Shown here: piece by piece, positions 15,391-15,796 of the stretch
Layout: the number at the start of each line of letters is the position of its first letter
Numbering within the stretch: position 1 is the stretch's first letter
From: CAYWTS01 sp964461265
Lineage (GTDB): Bacteria; Bacteroidota; Ignavibacteria; Tepidaquicellales; OLB5
Assembly: GCA_964461265.1 (NCBI GenBank)
Contig: CAYWTS010000041.1
Span: 1 to 15,796 of the forward strand
Direction: 5' to 3'
DNA: 15,796 nucleotides
Made by a program: the position numbers and the translations under genes
Notes under the pieces: model-generated
Seen by the model: the letters and a program-made list of their open reading frames with translations, nothing else
What the model was told of the DNA's origin: nothing
Database searches by the model: none

Positions 15391-15796
15391 TTCAGTTGGA
15401 AATGACCTTACAGAAAGCAATAGAGCAATATCCGTTAGTAAAACCAAGATTAATTTCAGACAATGGTTCGCAGTTTATATCAAAAGATTTTACGGATTAT
15501 CTAAGATACACAGGATTGCAGCATGTAAGGACATCAATAGCACATCCGCAGTCAAACGGTAAGATAGAACGTTATCACAGGACAATACACGAAGAATGTT
15601 TGATGAAGAAGTCATTGTTAGATTTATCAGATGCCCGGAAACAGATAAGAAGCTATATCGAATTTTATAATACTGAACGTTTACACAGTGCATTATATTA
15701 TTTAACGCCGGAAGATTTTTTACTGGGAAGGGTTGATAGTCGGATTAAGGAGAGAAATAAAAAACTTGAAGAAGCAAAAACCGTAAGATTAAGTTA
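15387..15796 (+). pseudogene. 5'-truncated IS3-like transposase (integrase core, C-terminal part)
   Basis: Open plus-strand frame, running off the window edge. It carries the second half of an rve/DDE integrase core: PRLISDNGSQFISKDF (second catalytic Asp in SDNG), then HPQSNGKIERYHRTIHEE (catalytic Glu in KIER), then IEFYNTERLHSALYYLTPEDF, the usual OrfB C-terminal signature, and a charged helical tail. The first catalytic Asp and everything before it are missing. Homology begins at about LQLEMTLQKA (15390) and the frame closes at a TAA at 15351-15353. The final complete codon is 15792-15794 and the next starts with TA, so a stop may lie at the edge. IS3 family (OrfB) is most likely; IS481-like is an alternative. 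It is not active as it stands. Confidence 0.85.

Noticed and set aside
15490..15693. 67-codon minus-strand ORF near the right end
   Set aside because: Antisense to the transposase, whose SDNG and KIER motifs are unmistakable.

Overview
The window comes from an AT-rich bacterium, most likely of the Bacteroidota/Ignavibacteriota (FCB) group. Three things point there. No start codon has a convincing Shine-Dalgarno sequence. A Bacteroidota-type -7 element (TAnnTTTG) sits upstream of one gene. A minus-strand remnant near the right end reads like the C-terminal tail of a type IX secretion (T9SS) cargo protein. An Ignavibacteria-like source is my best guess, but the assignment is inferred from these signs only.

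Left part (1-6358): a minus-strand operon in the order tetR-family regulator, TolC-like outer-membrane factor, lipoprotein periplasmic adaptor, RND (HAE1/AcrB-like) pump. It is a complete tripartite efflux machine with its own regulator; only the last codons of the pump lie outside the window. A 9-bp inverted repeat directly abuts the regulator's TTG start and is the likely operator. On the other side of this region a cation diffusion facilitator (CDF) gene is transcribed divergently, so one regulator may control both exporters.

Middle (7361-8742): a roughly 300-bp gap with a good -7 element and a strong 13-bp hairpin with a T-tract, then two overlapping genes for exported thioredoxin-fold proteins. 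The first is PRX_like1-type without a CxxC; the second is TlpA/ResA-like with a CxxC. They look like a translationally coupled redox pair.

Right part (8760-14977, minus strand): a 1904-residue soluble hybrid sensor kinase (receiver, twelve PAS domains, HisKA, HATPase) followed by a single-domain Rcp1-like response regulator. No membrane span or signal peptide is visible, so it should sense cytoplasmic cues. PAS domains 7 and 8 are a clear tandem duplication.

Right end (14978-15796): about 340 bp without a gene but with a minus-strand terminator, then the last ~24 codons of a T9SS-type protein meeting a 5'-truncated IS3-like transposase at an abrupt junction. This is a decayed or rearranged site, or possibly an assembly join.

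Nothing here is clearly a new defence or mobile system. The best leads are the twelve-PAS kinase, the shared-operator efflux/CDF pair with an unusual CDF metal site, the hairpin-led redox pair and the T9SS/transposase junction.
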